A stretch of DNA of 13,651 bases from contig CAMTJK010000062.1 of NCBI GenBank assembly GCA_947072805.1, positions 1 to 13,651 of the forward strand, written 5' to 3'. Positions 1 through 7,494 of this stretch are shown here, one piece after another. A program made the translations under genes and the position numbers. The notes below the pieces were generated by a model. That model did not search any database, was not told the DNA's origin, and saw nothing but the letters and a program-made list of their open reading frames with translations. The stretch's first letter is position 1; the number at the start of each line of letters is the position of its first letter. The stretch is from an uncultured Prevotella sp. GTDB lineage: Bacteria > Bacteroidota > Bacteroidia > Bacteroidales > Bacteroidaceae.

Positions 1-12
1 GAGAGTAAAAAC

Positions 13-90
13 GCTCATTTTCGCGTCGTAGGTTACAAATCGAGGTTTGGATGCCTATTAACACACGTTAAAGTAAAGATTTTTCTAAAA
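13..90 (+). repeat. Left copy of 78-bp inverted flanking repeat
   Basis: This stretch starts GCTCATTTTCGCGTCGTAGG and ends AAAGATTTTTCTAAAA. Its reverse complement recurs at 13488-13565 with 75 of 78 positions identical by eye; the three differences are clustered at positions 46, 49 and 54. Similarity stops abruptly at both edges. It contains the short dyad TTAAC-ACAC-GTTAA at 58-71. It lies about 205 bp beyond the stop codon of the last operon gene and has no coding potential I can support. It could be a dispersed intergenic repeat, a conserved RNA or promoter element, or the end of a larger unit. The match is seen directly; the function is unknown. Confidence 0.93.
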
Positions 91-218
91 TGTTAATGAA
101 ACTTTAGCAATGTGTTTTCAAGTGTGTTTCGTGGGGTATGGCGGCAGTTTTTCCGAATTAAACAACAGCGCTGCGATACCGGCTTGAACGAATTTAGGAT
201 GAGGCTGTGTCGTGAGGC

Positions 219-288
219 ATTTTCAATCCCACTTATTTCGCGAATGCAAGAATATCAAACGCATTGCGAAACAAGCGGGATTGAAAAT
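219..288 (-). other. Long stem-loop in the 3' untranslated region of the operon
   Basis: The 12-bp outer arms (219-230 and 277-288) are perfect complements, ATTTTCAATCCC and GGGATTGAAAAT. Inside them the stem continues through CTT/AAG, TTTCGC/GCGAAA and AATGC/GCATT to a 13-nt loop, with one bulged C. On the minus (sense) strand the two remaining positions are G-U pairs, giving about 28 pairs; on the plus strand they are A-C mismatches. The stem begins 8 nt after the stop codon of the GH2 gene. No U-tract follows, so it is not a textbook intrinsic terminator. It may act as a 3'-end stabiliser or processing barrier, or be a REP-like palindromic unit. Confidence 0.8.
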
Positions 289-295
289 CACTTTC

Positions 296-3193
296 TCACT
301 TCAGTTTGGGTTTCAACTCGTCCGGCGAGTCGTTGGTAAACATGTTTACAGGCGGAGCCTGCTTCTCGAAGAGATCGGTAATTGTCTGCGGCTCTACGGT
401 TATAGTAGGTCTGAAGTCGGCACCCGACATATAATTAATCAGAGCCTTTCGCATCTGCCGCGCCACCACACGCCTGCCGAGGTCGGTAGAGATATCCATC
501 GTCGTCATAAGGAGCTTGCCGTTGAGCACCTTTGCCTCAACTATCATTCCCAACTTGCGACTTACGTGCCACGTGTCGATGGGCTGCACTGGCGACTGGT
601 ATTCTTCGGGAAACTCGCGTAGGTTCATCACCTGTGCCTTGTTGAGCAGTTCCCACCAGTTTATGTTGCTCCAGTCGTCTGTTATGAATGTGGCGAACAG
701 CGGATGTGTGGTGTCTATCGTTGCTCCCGTAGTGTGGGGCGGTCGCATCTTGAACCAGCTCGTATTCCAGAAGACGGGCAGGTAGGTCTGTTTCACGTCA
801 CTTCCCATGCGCACCTTCCCTGCCGCCTCTATGAGCACGTTGCCTCCCTTGGCGAGCACGTCGAGAGCACGTCTGTCCAGGGTGTCAGTAACGTGTATGC
901 CCGTCTCTGCCGGCATCTGTTCTTCTTTGGGATAGACCCAGAAGTCCCAGCTGTTCACCGCCGTAGGGGCGTTGTCGGCTTCCACTTTCACCTCGAGCGT
1001 GAGCTTTGTCGGCTCGGTGAAGAAAGCAAGGGGCATTGCCAATACCGTGAGGGGATTCTTCTTGCCCAAGGGTATGGAGTCGATGGTGCCAGCAATCTCC
1101 GGCGACTGAAGTATTATCTGCTTCCTTTCGTGCTGCGGGCACAACACGCGCGCCGTGGTGCGCACGTTCTTCAGGTTCTCTTTGTAGGCATTATACAGTT
1201 CCACCACCACTTCGGGCGTCTCGTCGTTGGTGAACACAAACTTCGGGAAACGTGCGAGCGGCACTACGGGAGAGCAGAATCTGGCCCAATCGTCAGCCGT
1301 GCAATATCCTTTTTCGCGCCAGAAGACGTTCAATACACCTACAAGAGCCGTACCCTGACCGCTGTAATCGTTGAGACCCAACAGCTGGAAGCCCGAGTAA
1401 TCGCGCGTGCGCAGGTTGCGCTCTATCTCATATTTGTATGCCAAAGTCTGCAACTTGCCCGATGCCATGAGGAATTTCTCTGCCTGCGAAGCCATTCCTC
1501 CCTCGCGCAACAGGTCGGCAAAGATGTCAAAATTGCCTGCCTTGTATGCACCGGTATACTGGCTTGTCTCCTTCAGGTCGGGGAAAGCGCACCACTGTCC
1601 CTGCTCGTGCGCCAGTATCGGGGTGTTGTTCACTTCGCCATCGGCAGCAGGCTTGAAGTTGCGTGGCATCAGTATCTGGTCGTAATAGTCGTCCTCCGAC
1701 TGCGGTGCGTGCCTGTCCCAGTCAAGTCCGCGTGCTCCTCCCTTTACGTGGAACTCGCTTTTGGTGTCCCATGCCCAGCCGCCGCCCACCGATGCGCCGC
1801 AATACACTCGCCGGCGGTCACCTGTCTGCTGCCACTTTTCCACAAAACTGTCCGTCCACTTCACCCAGTTGCCTGCCGGCTCATTGCCTGCCGCAAGCAT
1901 GCAGAAAGAGGGATGGTTACCGTATTCGCGCACCATGCGCTGCGTTTCCTCCATAAGATAGCGGTCGATGGTCATGCCCCTGCCAAGCCTTACGCCGTGA
2001 TTGGGCCACGACGGACCTTCGGGCTGCAGGTAGAAGCCCACCTTGTCGGCGGCAGAAAAAGCTGCCTCGGGCGGACAATAGGAGTGGAAGCGCATCATGT
2101 TAAGACCGTATTCGCGACATTTTCTGAATATCTTCAGCCACGATTCCTCGTCGGTAGGCGGATATCCCGTGAGTGGGAAACAGCAGTTTTCCACCGTTCC
2201 GCGCATCCATATAGGGCGTCCGTTCATATAAAACTGACGTCCCTCTATGGTTATCTCTCTCATTCCGAAGACCGAAGTCACCGTGTCGCCGTTGCACACA
2301 GCCTGCAGGGTGTATAGATTAGGGTTAAACTCATCCCACAGACGCACGTCATCGCCAAGGGCAATGGTCACGCTTGCGGTGTCGCCATAGATGTGATGTG
2401 ATGCTGTGGAGACACGCCGTGCCGACGATGTGCTCCGGCTTGCAGCGGCAGCGCCCTCATATACGATGAATTCCACCTTGCGTCCCTTGCCCTTGCCCTC
2501 GAAGGCAAGCTGCACAGCCACGCTCTTGTTTGTCACGTCGGGATATATCTGCATGTCGGATATGCGGTTGTGCGGACGCGACACCAGTTCAAGGCGTCCC
2601 GCCATACCGTTCCAGCAACCCTGCGTCTGGTCGGTAACACTGTGGGAATCCTGTCCCACGCACACGTTTTCAATGCCGTTGTATATCCTTACACTTATCT
2701 CGTTGGGCTTGCCAAACACGATGTAAGGTGTGATGTCATACTCATGAGGCACGCTCAACGACGAGTCGCGACCGGCTTCATGACCGTTCACAAATACGGT
2801 TGTCTCTATATGCGGACGCTCAAGATGCAGAATAACGCTGCGGCGCTTCCACTTTCCGGGTACGGTCACGGTACGCCTGTACCACGCCGTGCCGACATAG
2901 TGTTTTGCAGGGGTGAGAAAGAAGGGGAATTTCATCTGCCCCTCCACACGATACTTCTCCATGAAAGGGTTATGATAGTAGGATGAGTCGTAAAGACTGC
3001 CCACCCACTGTGTGTTTACCGACACATCGTTGCCCTTTCCGTTGGTAAGCATCGAGCCCGGCAGCTTTATCTTCTCGTTCATGACTGGCTTTTCGCCCGT
3101 GCCGAAGTCCCATTCTCCGGCGAGATCTATGCTTTGGGCATTTGTCAGAAGGGCAGATGCCCAAAGCAATAGCAATGATGATATTTTCTTCAT
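296..3193 (-). CDS. Glycoside hydrolase family 2 enzyme (beta-galactosidase-like), exported
   Basis: This is a 965-residue GH2-type exo-glycosidase. An N-terminal signal peptide (K2-K3, hydrophobic stretch, likely cleavage near A19) points to the periplasm or cell surface. A sugar-binding jelly-roll follows (about 22-205, with GTAWYRR at 101-107 and FVNGHEAG at 134-141), then an Ig-like domain (about 210-315) carrying a low-complexity Ala/Ser insert near 248-265, then a TIM barrel (about 320-620). The barrel has RFH at 368-370, the acid/base motif GNE with E438, and the probable nucleophile E530 in AHEQGQW. Residues about 765-925 look like a GATase1-like C-terminal domain, as in some large GH2 and galactosidase proteins. 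The start ATG lies one nucleotide after the GH35 stop, so translation is probably coupled. It is the last gene of the operon. Family assignment is firm; beta-galactosidase, beta-glucuronidase or arabinopyranosidase activity cannot be told apart from sequence. Confidence 0.92.
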   Translation of the reverse strand: MKKISSLLLLWASALLTNAQSIDLAGEWDFGTGEKPVMNEKIKLPGSMLTNGKGNDVSVNTQWVGSLYDSSYYHNPFMEKYRVEGQMKFPFFLTPAKHYVGTAWYRRTVTVPGKWKRRSVILHLERPHIETTVFVNGHEAGRDSSLSVPHEYDITPYIVFGKPNEISVRIYNGIENVCVGQDSHSVTDQTQGCWNGMAGRLELVSRPHNRISDMQIYPDVTNKSVAVQLAFEGKGKGRKVEFIVYEGAAAASRSTSSARRVSTASHHIYGDTASVTIALGDDVRLWDEFNPNLYTLQAVCNGDTVTSVFGMREITIEGRQFYMNGRPIWMRGTVENCCFPLTGYPPTDEESWLKIFRKCREYGLNMMRFHSYCPPEAAFSAADKVGFYLQPEGPSWPNHGVRLGRGMTIDRYLMEETQRMVREYGNHPSFCMLAAGNEPAGNWVKWTDSFVEKWQQTGDRRRVYCGASVGGGWAWDTKSEFHVKGGARGLDWDRHAPQSEDDYYDQILMPRNFKPAADGEVNNTPILAHEQGQWCAFPDLKETSQYTGAYKAGNFDIFADLLREGGMASQAEKFLMASGKLQTLAYKYEIERNLRTRDYSGFQLLGLNDYSGQGTALVGVLNVFWREKGYCTADDWARFCSPVVPLARFPKFVFTNDETPEVVVELYNAYKENLKNVRTTARVLCPQHERKQIILQSPEIAGTIDSIPLGKKNPLTVLAMPLAFFTEPTKLTLEVKVEADNAPTAVNSWDFWVYPKEEQMPAETGIHVTDTLDRRALDVLAKGGNVLIEAAGKVRMGSDVKQTYLPVFWNTSWFKMRPPHTTGATIDTTHPLFATFITDDWSNINWWELLNKAQVMNLREFPEEYQSPVQPIDTWHVSRKLGMIVEAKVLNGKLLMTTMDISTDLGRRVVARQMRKALINYMSGADFRPTITVEPQTITDLFEKQAPPVNMFTNDSPDELKPKLK

Positions 3194-3194
3194 A

Positions 3195-5225
3195 TTACCA
3201 AACGTTTTCCATTGTCACGCTTCTCACCTCCTCGCCTGGCTTGTCTGTCTCTGCCTCGCGTGGGAAGTAAACCGGCATATTCTTCTGCAGCGGCAGCACA
3301 CGCAGTTCCAGCTGTTTGCAGTTTGCAGGCAGTCGCCACAGTCCGAAGAGGAAATGACGTCCGTTGTAGAAGTTGTCGGCAATGAGTTTTCCATCGGCAT
3401 AGAGACGTGCCACGTCGCCGCGGTAATCGATATTGAGCAGCGCGTTTTCACGCTCGTTCGGCACGTCAATCATATAGACGGCAGCGGCGTTAAAGTCTTC
3501 GTCAGTAGGTTCTTCAGCCACCTTTTGCACTCCTATGGTTATATTGCGCAAGGGTCCCGCCTCAGCCTTTTTGGTGAAGTTCACACTCTGCGTGAGCCGC
3601 TTTAAGGGCTCCTCGGGCAGGAACAGTCGTTCTGCCGTTTCTGAATTTACGAGATAAATGTTGCCCCATACAGGTTTTTCCGTGCCCTTTGCCTTCACGT
3701 TACGCAGCACCTTTCCGTTTTTAAGGGCTATCTCCGTAGGCACATTCTTTATCTGCTCAAGGTATATCTTGCCATCTCGGTGCGCCAGAAGCTGTGCCGT
3801 AGCATAGCGTATGCCATCGATGTTTACAGGAAATATGCACATCGTACCGGCAGGAATGGTGATGGGGCGCTTCGGGAATGTCACTCCACACACGCTGAAA
3901 CGCACATTCTTCTTGTCTGTAAGATTCTGCAGACGCTCGTAATTGTTTACAAACACGAAGCCGCTGTCGCCCTGCGAACGGTATGCCCAGCGCAGATGTG
4001 TGTCATCTCCCTTGGCGATATCCTGCGGCATGGGGAACGAGGCGTCCATAGGAGCCAGGGTCTCGGCGTAATCGTGCATGAAAAGATGCAGTTTGCGGAG
4101 CATGAAGAAGTGGGGATATCTCTGTCCGAACTCACCGAGAGGTGCCTGGAAGTCGTATGTCTTTACAGGCAGGTCGTTATAGTTTGTGGCTACGGTGCGC
4201 TGCATTTCGTTCAGATAGTTGATGCCTTCCGGATTGGTGCCACCGTGATACATATAGTAGCCGAGCAGGTTGCTGCCGCTTCCCAGTTTGACCACCGCCA
4301 TGGAGTAAGCGTCTTCGGGATAGATGTAAGGACGTCTGTGATAGGCTGTGGCCATGCCGCCGCCCAGCTCGCAGGTAAAGTAGGGATAGCTGTTCTCGGA
4401 TGCCTGCACGCTCTCTTTCTGTTCTCCGAGCTGTTCCGTGGCTATCGCCGTAGAACTTCTGAAGGCTCTGAAGTTGAAGGCCTTATAATAATTGCCGGCT
4501 GTCTCGGCTATCGAACGGTCCCAGAATCCGTCGGCATAGTCACCGTATAGTGGCAGCATTTCGCCGAAAGGTACGGGCGTGCGGAGTTCGGGCCATCCCG
4601 TGCGGGTGTAGAATGGCAGGTCGAAACCGATATTTTCGGCTATACGTTTCAGTGCCATGAGGTAGCTGCCGCGCCCTCTGTATTCGTTGTCAAACTGTGC
4701 CGCCATCACCGGTCCGCCGTCTTTCCACTGCAATCCCTGCACCTGTGTGAAGATCTGACGGTACAGGCGTTCTGCGTATCCAAGGAAAACGCGGTTCTCG
4801 TCGCGCATCTTGCAACCCTTGGTAAACATCCAGTCGGGTATGCCTCCGCAGCGTACTTCGCCATGACAGAACGGACCGAGACGCAGCACCACCGGAAGCT
4901 CTTCTTCCTTGCATATCTCCAGGAATTTCCTAAGGTTGCGCTGACCGCTCCAATCAAATATGCCTTCACGCTCTTCTATGTGATTCCAGAACACGTAGGC
5001 AGCCACAATGGTCACGCCGCCCTGCTTCATCTTGCGCACTTCAGCCTGCCATTCGTTTTCCGGTATGCGCGAATAGTGAACCTCTCCCATCACTGGCACC
5101 TGGCGACGACCGTCTATTATCAGGCTCTTCGAGTCCCATTTCACTTCCTTAACCTGCGCTCCTGCAATAGAGGGGCACATCATCAGGGCACACAAAAGTG
5201 CCATCAACTTTGAAATTCTTCTCAT
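3195..5225 (-). CDS. Glycoside hydrolase family 35 beta-galactosidase-like enzyme, exported
   Basis: This 676-residue protein starts with a signal peptide (R2-R3, hydrophobic core, cleavage near AGA-Q at 21-24), so it acts outside the cytoplasm. The GH35 TIM barrel occupies about residues 30-370. Visible family motifs are GEVHYSR at 47-53, YVFWN at 77-81, LRLGPF at 114-119, GGIPDW at 127-132, and GGPVMAAQFDNEY at 170-182, where E181 is the expected acid/base. The expected nucleophile is E286 in PYFTCELGGG. GH35 retaining enzymes usually remove terminal beta-galactosyl residues. Residues after about 400 are predicted beta-sandwich domains, consistent with the family. Several motif positions differ from textbook GH35: QFDNEY replaces QIENEY, and PFCHGEVRCGG replaces PYVCAEWDFGG. 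This suggests a divergent subgroup whose exact substrate is open. It lies 67 nt after the purine permease gene and is tightly coupled to the GH2 gene. Confidence 0.93.
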   Translation of the reverse strand: MRRISKLMALLCALMMCPSIAGAQVKEVKWDSKSLIIDGRRQVPVMGEVHYSRIPENEWQAEVRKMKQGGVTIVAAYVFWNHIEEREGIFDWSGQRNLRKFLEICKEEELPVVLRLGPFCHGEVRCGGIPDWMFTKGCKMRDENRVFLGYAERLYRQIFTQVQGLQWKDGGPVMAAQFDNEYRGRGSYLMALKRIAENIGFDLPFYTRTGWPELRTPVPFGEMLPLYGDYADGFWDRSIAETAGNYYKAFNFRAFRSSTAIATEQLGEQKESVQASENSYPYFTCELGGGMATAYHRRPYIYPEDAYSMAVVKLGSGSNLLGYYMYHGGTNPEGINYLNEMQRTVATNYNDLPVKTYDFQAPLGEFGQRYPHFFMLRKLHLFMHDYAETLAPMDASFPMPQDIAKGDDTHLRWAYRSQGDSGFVFVNNYERLQNLTDKKNVRFSVCGVTFPKRPITIPAGTMCIFPVNIDGIRYATAQLLAHRDGKIYLEQIKNVPTEIALKNGKVLRNVKAKGTEKPVWGNIYLVNSETAERLFLPEEPLKRLTQSVNFTKKAEAGPLRNITIGVQKVAEEPTDEDFNAAAVYMIDVPNERENALLNIDYRGDVARLYADGKLIADNFYNGRHFLFGLWRLPANCKQLELRVLPLQKNMPVYFPREAETDKPGEEVRSVTMENVW

Positions 5226-5292
5226 AATGTTGTATTGTTTTGCAGTAATGATTATGTTTTTACGGTTTGTTTTAATTTATGCCTTGAGCTTT

Positions 5293-6600
5293 TTACCTCA
5301 TGAATACGTATTTTGCCGCAAACAGCAGCGACAGGACGATGAGCAGCCAGTGCGGGCGCTTGCCCTCTCTCGACGTAAGTCCTATCACGGTATGGGTTAT
5401 TGTGCCAAGCATTATGCCGTCAGAGATGCTGTAAGACATCGGCATCATCACTATGGTAACGAAGGCAGGGATTGACACTTTGAAATCTTCGAGCTTTATT
5501 TCCTTTATAGGTGTGAGCATGAATACGCCCACAATGAAGAGCACGGGAGCCGTAGCGGCTGCTGGAATGGAGAGGAACAGCGGCGCGAAGAACATGGCAA
5601 GGGCAAAGCACATAGCCGTAGTGCACGACGTAAGTCCAGTGCGTCCACCCTGGGCAATGCCTGTTGTGCTCTCTATATAGGTGGTTGTGGTGTTTGTCCC
5701 GACGCAAGCTCCCACTATAGTGGCAAGGGCGTCTGCCATGAAAGCCTTGTTGAGTCCGGGCATGGAGCCGTCTTCTCTCATCTCTCCGGCTTTCGTTGCC
5801 GCTCCTACAATGGTTCCTATGGTATCGAACATATCTATAAAGAGGAACGTGATGACCACAACAAGCATATCCCACGACAATATTTCGCTCCACTGAAACT
5901 GGAACGCAATGTTTTCTATGGATGGCGGCATACTCAATATGCCGTTATAGTGGGTAATGCCCATCGGTATGCCGAGTATTGTGGTGGCAAGTATTCCCCA
6001 GAGCAGTGCGCCCCTTATTCTGTTCACCACCATGACAGCTGTGATAAGTATGCCTATGCAGCCCAACAACGGCGTTCCTTGTGTTATGTCGCCAAGAGTG
6101 ACAGCCGTTGCCGGGTCTTTCACTACTATGCCGGCATTCTCCAGTCCTATCAGTGCAATGTAAAGACCCACGCCTATGCTTATTGCGCATTTCAGCGACA
6201 TTGGAATGACATCCACAATGACCTTGCGAATGTTTGTAACGGTGAATATCACGAAGAGAATGCCTTCAATCAGTATGGCGGTGAGAGCGAAGCGCCACGA
6301 GTAGCCCATAGAAAGGCAGACGGTATAGACGAAGAAGGCATTAAGTCCCATTCCCGGCGCCAAGGCGAATGGTTTCTTTGCATATAATGCCATTATCAGA
6401 GTGCCCGCCACGGCAGCTATAGCGGTGGCTGTAAACGTAGCGGAGGTGTCCATTCCCATAGGCTCGAGGGCACTGAATATGGTGGGATTGACGGCAAGGA
6501 TGTATGCCATCGTCAGAAAAGTGGTAAGACCCGCCATCATTTCTGTCTTCACGCTGTGTTTCGCAGGGTCAAATCCGAATAGTCTTGACAACAGTTCCAT
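5293..6600 (-). CDS. NCS2-family purine permease (adenine/guanine/hypoxanthine type)
   Basis: This is a 435-residue, highly hydrophobic inner-membrane protein of the nucleobase-cation symporter 2 superfamily, in the AzgA/PbuG/GhxP-like branch. Diagnostic segments are GFDPAKHSVKTEMMAG (9-24), the NPTIF stretch at 38-42, APGMGLNAFF (81-90), the acidic FIDMFDTIGT (254-263) and TTTTYIESTTGIAQGG (304-319), which form the substrate and cation region in this branch. The family imports purine bases with protons. The start ATG is 38 nt after the SGNH hydrolase stop, and I see no promoter in that gap, so it is probably co-transcribed. A purine transporter inside a carbohydrate operon is unexpected; the gene is intact and full length. 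The family is clear, but adenine versus guanine/hypoxanthine specificity is not. Confidence 0.93.
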   Translation of the reverse strand: MELLSRLFGFDPAKHSVKTEMMAGLTTFLTMAYILAVNPTIFSALEPMGMDTSATFTATAIAAVAGTLIMALYAKKPFALAPGMGLNAFFVYTVCLSMGYSWRFALTAILIEGILFVIFTVTNIRKVIVDVIPMSLKCAISIGVGLYIALIGLENAGIVVKDPATAVTLGDITQGTPLLGCIGILITAVMVVNRIRGALLWGILATTILGIPMGITHYNGILSMPPSIENIAFQFQWSEILSWDMLVVVITFLFIDMFDTIGTIVGAATKAGEMREDGSMPGLNKAFMADALATIVGACVGTNTTTTYIESTTGIAQGGRTGLTSCTTAMCFALAMFFAPLFLSIPAAATAPVLFIVGVFMLTPIKEIKLEDFKVSIPAFVTIVMMPMSYSISDGIMLGTITHTVIGLTSREGKRPHWLLIVLSLLFAAKYVFMR

Positions 6601-6638
6601 ATTGCATATTGAATTTGAGCTTGGTATTGTCGCGTGCT

Positions 6639-7346
6639 CTACTTGCTGCGTCCGGCGTTATCTGGCGTCTTCGTCTCAAGCGCTTTAGTTATCTGCTCGG
6701 CTATCTGTGCCTGTCCCTTGATGGTAGGATGGCCGCTTTTCTTCGATATTCCCTCCAGCCTGATGCAAGTCACGCCGTAGTGGCGGCATATCTCCGTTAC
6801 CGATGTGTTTATTTCATCTTTCAGACCGTCGTTAAGTATGAAATAAATGTCTGTTGAGGGATATCGGTCGGTGATGTGGCTTAGCAGGAGTGCCATTGCC
6901 GGACGGAAGGAATAGAGGTCGGCATCGTAGAATGCGTCATAACAGTATTCACCAATGGGTGAACCCGCCCAACTGTCGTTAGTGGCTCCGAATATGAAAA
7001 TGATGTCCGGACATCCGAGGTCGTCCATACGGGTTATGAAGGAGCGGTCGGAATAGTCTTCCTTGCGGTATCCGGTGTTGCAGATGGTTGAGCCCGAGTA
7101 AGAGTTATTGACGCAAAGTTTCCAGCCGTTGGCCGTTATCAGTCTGTGCCACCACATCTGTTTCACATCGTTCACATCGGTCTGACCCTTGTTTGTCTTT
7201 GCGTGATACCACGTGAGGTTTGTTTTCGGCGTAATGAATCCTTCGTATGTGGAATAGGAATCGCCGAGAACGGACACTGATTTTGTCTGTGCCTGCATGC
7301 CTAAGCAGAGCAACAGCATTGCGAAAAGGATGGATTTGTGTTTCAT
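6639..7346 (-). CDS. SGNH/GDSL-type hydrolase (putative carbohydrate esterase), exported
   Basis: This 235-residue protein has a signal peptide, with likely cleavage at MQA-QT near residue 20. Cys14 sits in LLLCLG but does not fit a good lipobox. The SGNH blocks are visible: GDSY at 28-31 with nucleophile S30, an oxyanion Gly at G85 in SYSGST, GATND at 120-124 with N123, and a catalytic His at H206 in SGHPTIKG. Members of this superfamily hydrolyse esters, often acetyl groups on sugars, which fits a periplasmic role beside the GH35 and GH2 enzymes. The residue three before the His, classically Asp, is K203, so the enzyme may use a Ser-His dyad or an Asp from elsewhere. It has its own candidate promoter upstream (7408-7415). 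The acylated substrate is inferred from context only. Confidence 0.88.
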   Translation of the reverse strand: MKHKSILFAMLLLCLGMQAQTKSVSVLGDSYSTYEGFITPKTNLTWYHAKTNKGQTDVNDVKQMWWHRLITANGWKLCVNNSYSGSTICNTGYRKEDYSDRSFITRMDDLGCPDIIFIFGATNDSWAGSPIGEYCYDAFYDADLYSFRPAMALLLSHITDRYPSTDIYFILNDGLKDEINTSVTEICRHYGVTCIRLEGISKKSGHPTIKGQAQIAEQITKALETKTPDNAGRSK

Positions 7347-7376
7347 ATAGATTCGTTTTTACAGCATTGCAATGCC

Positions 7377-7442
7377 GCGGCGTGACGGTGCCGCGTATTT
7401 TTATTTACAAAAATAATGTAAAAATTCGGTTCGTCACGCCGC
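7377..7442. repeat. 11-bp inverted repeat bracketing an internal promoter
   Basis: GCGGCGTGACG at 7377-7387 and its exact complement CGTCACGCCGC at 7432-7442 flank 44 nt of AT-rich DNA that also carries an inner dyad, ATTTTTA/TAAAAAT. The candidate -7 box of the SGNH gene lies between the arms, and the right arm covers the expected -33 position. The arrangement suits an operator pair, a leader hairpin or a small invertible segment, although 44 nt is short for known invertible promoters. The symmetry is seen directly; the role is inferred. Confidence 0.7.
7408..7415 (-). promoter_or_regulatory. Candidate -7 box of an internal promoter for the SGNH gene
   Basis: On the minus strand this reads TATTTTTG, a full match to the Bacteroidetes -7 consensus TAnnTTTG. 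The sequence 19 nt upstream is CGTG, a poor match to the TTTG -33 box, so the promoter could be weak or activator-dependent, or a chance match in AT-rich DNA. The expected leader to the SGNH start codon is about 55 nt. The 148-nt gap here is the largest inside the operon, which favours an internal promoter. Confidence 0.45.
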
Positions 7443-7494
7443 AACAGCGAAAAAAATAGTCCATTCTGCCGCATTTTACCGCATAATCCGGCCA

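Noticed and set aside
219..288. CRISPR-like repeats because of the GGGATTGAAAAT arms
   Set aside because: There are only two arms in inverted orientation, no regular spacers and no cas genes; it is a stem-loop.
112..622. Two overlapping plus-strand open frames at the left edge
   Set aside because: They cover the stem-loop and the antisense of the GH2 3' end, show no family resemblance, and have no promoter-like sequence in front.
704..2317. Long open frame of 537 codons on the plus strand
   Set aside because: It lies wholly antisense to the GH2 gene, whose domains and catalytic residues are clear. The translation has no recognisable domain and is typical of a codon-bias shadow.
7377..7408. 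Rho-independent terminator on the plus strand (GCGGC stem then T-rich DNA)
   Set aside because: No plus-strand gene ends here; both neighbouring genes are on the minus strand, and the T-rich part belongs to the AT-rich promoter-like core.
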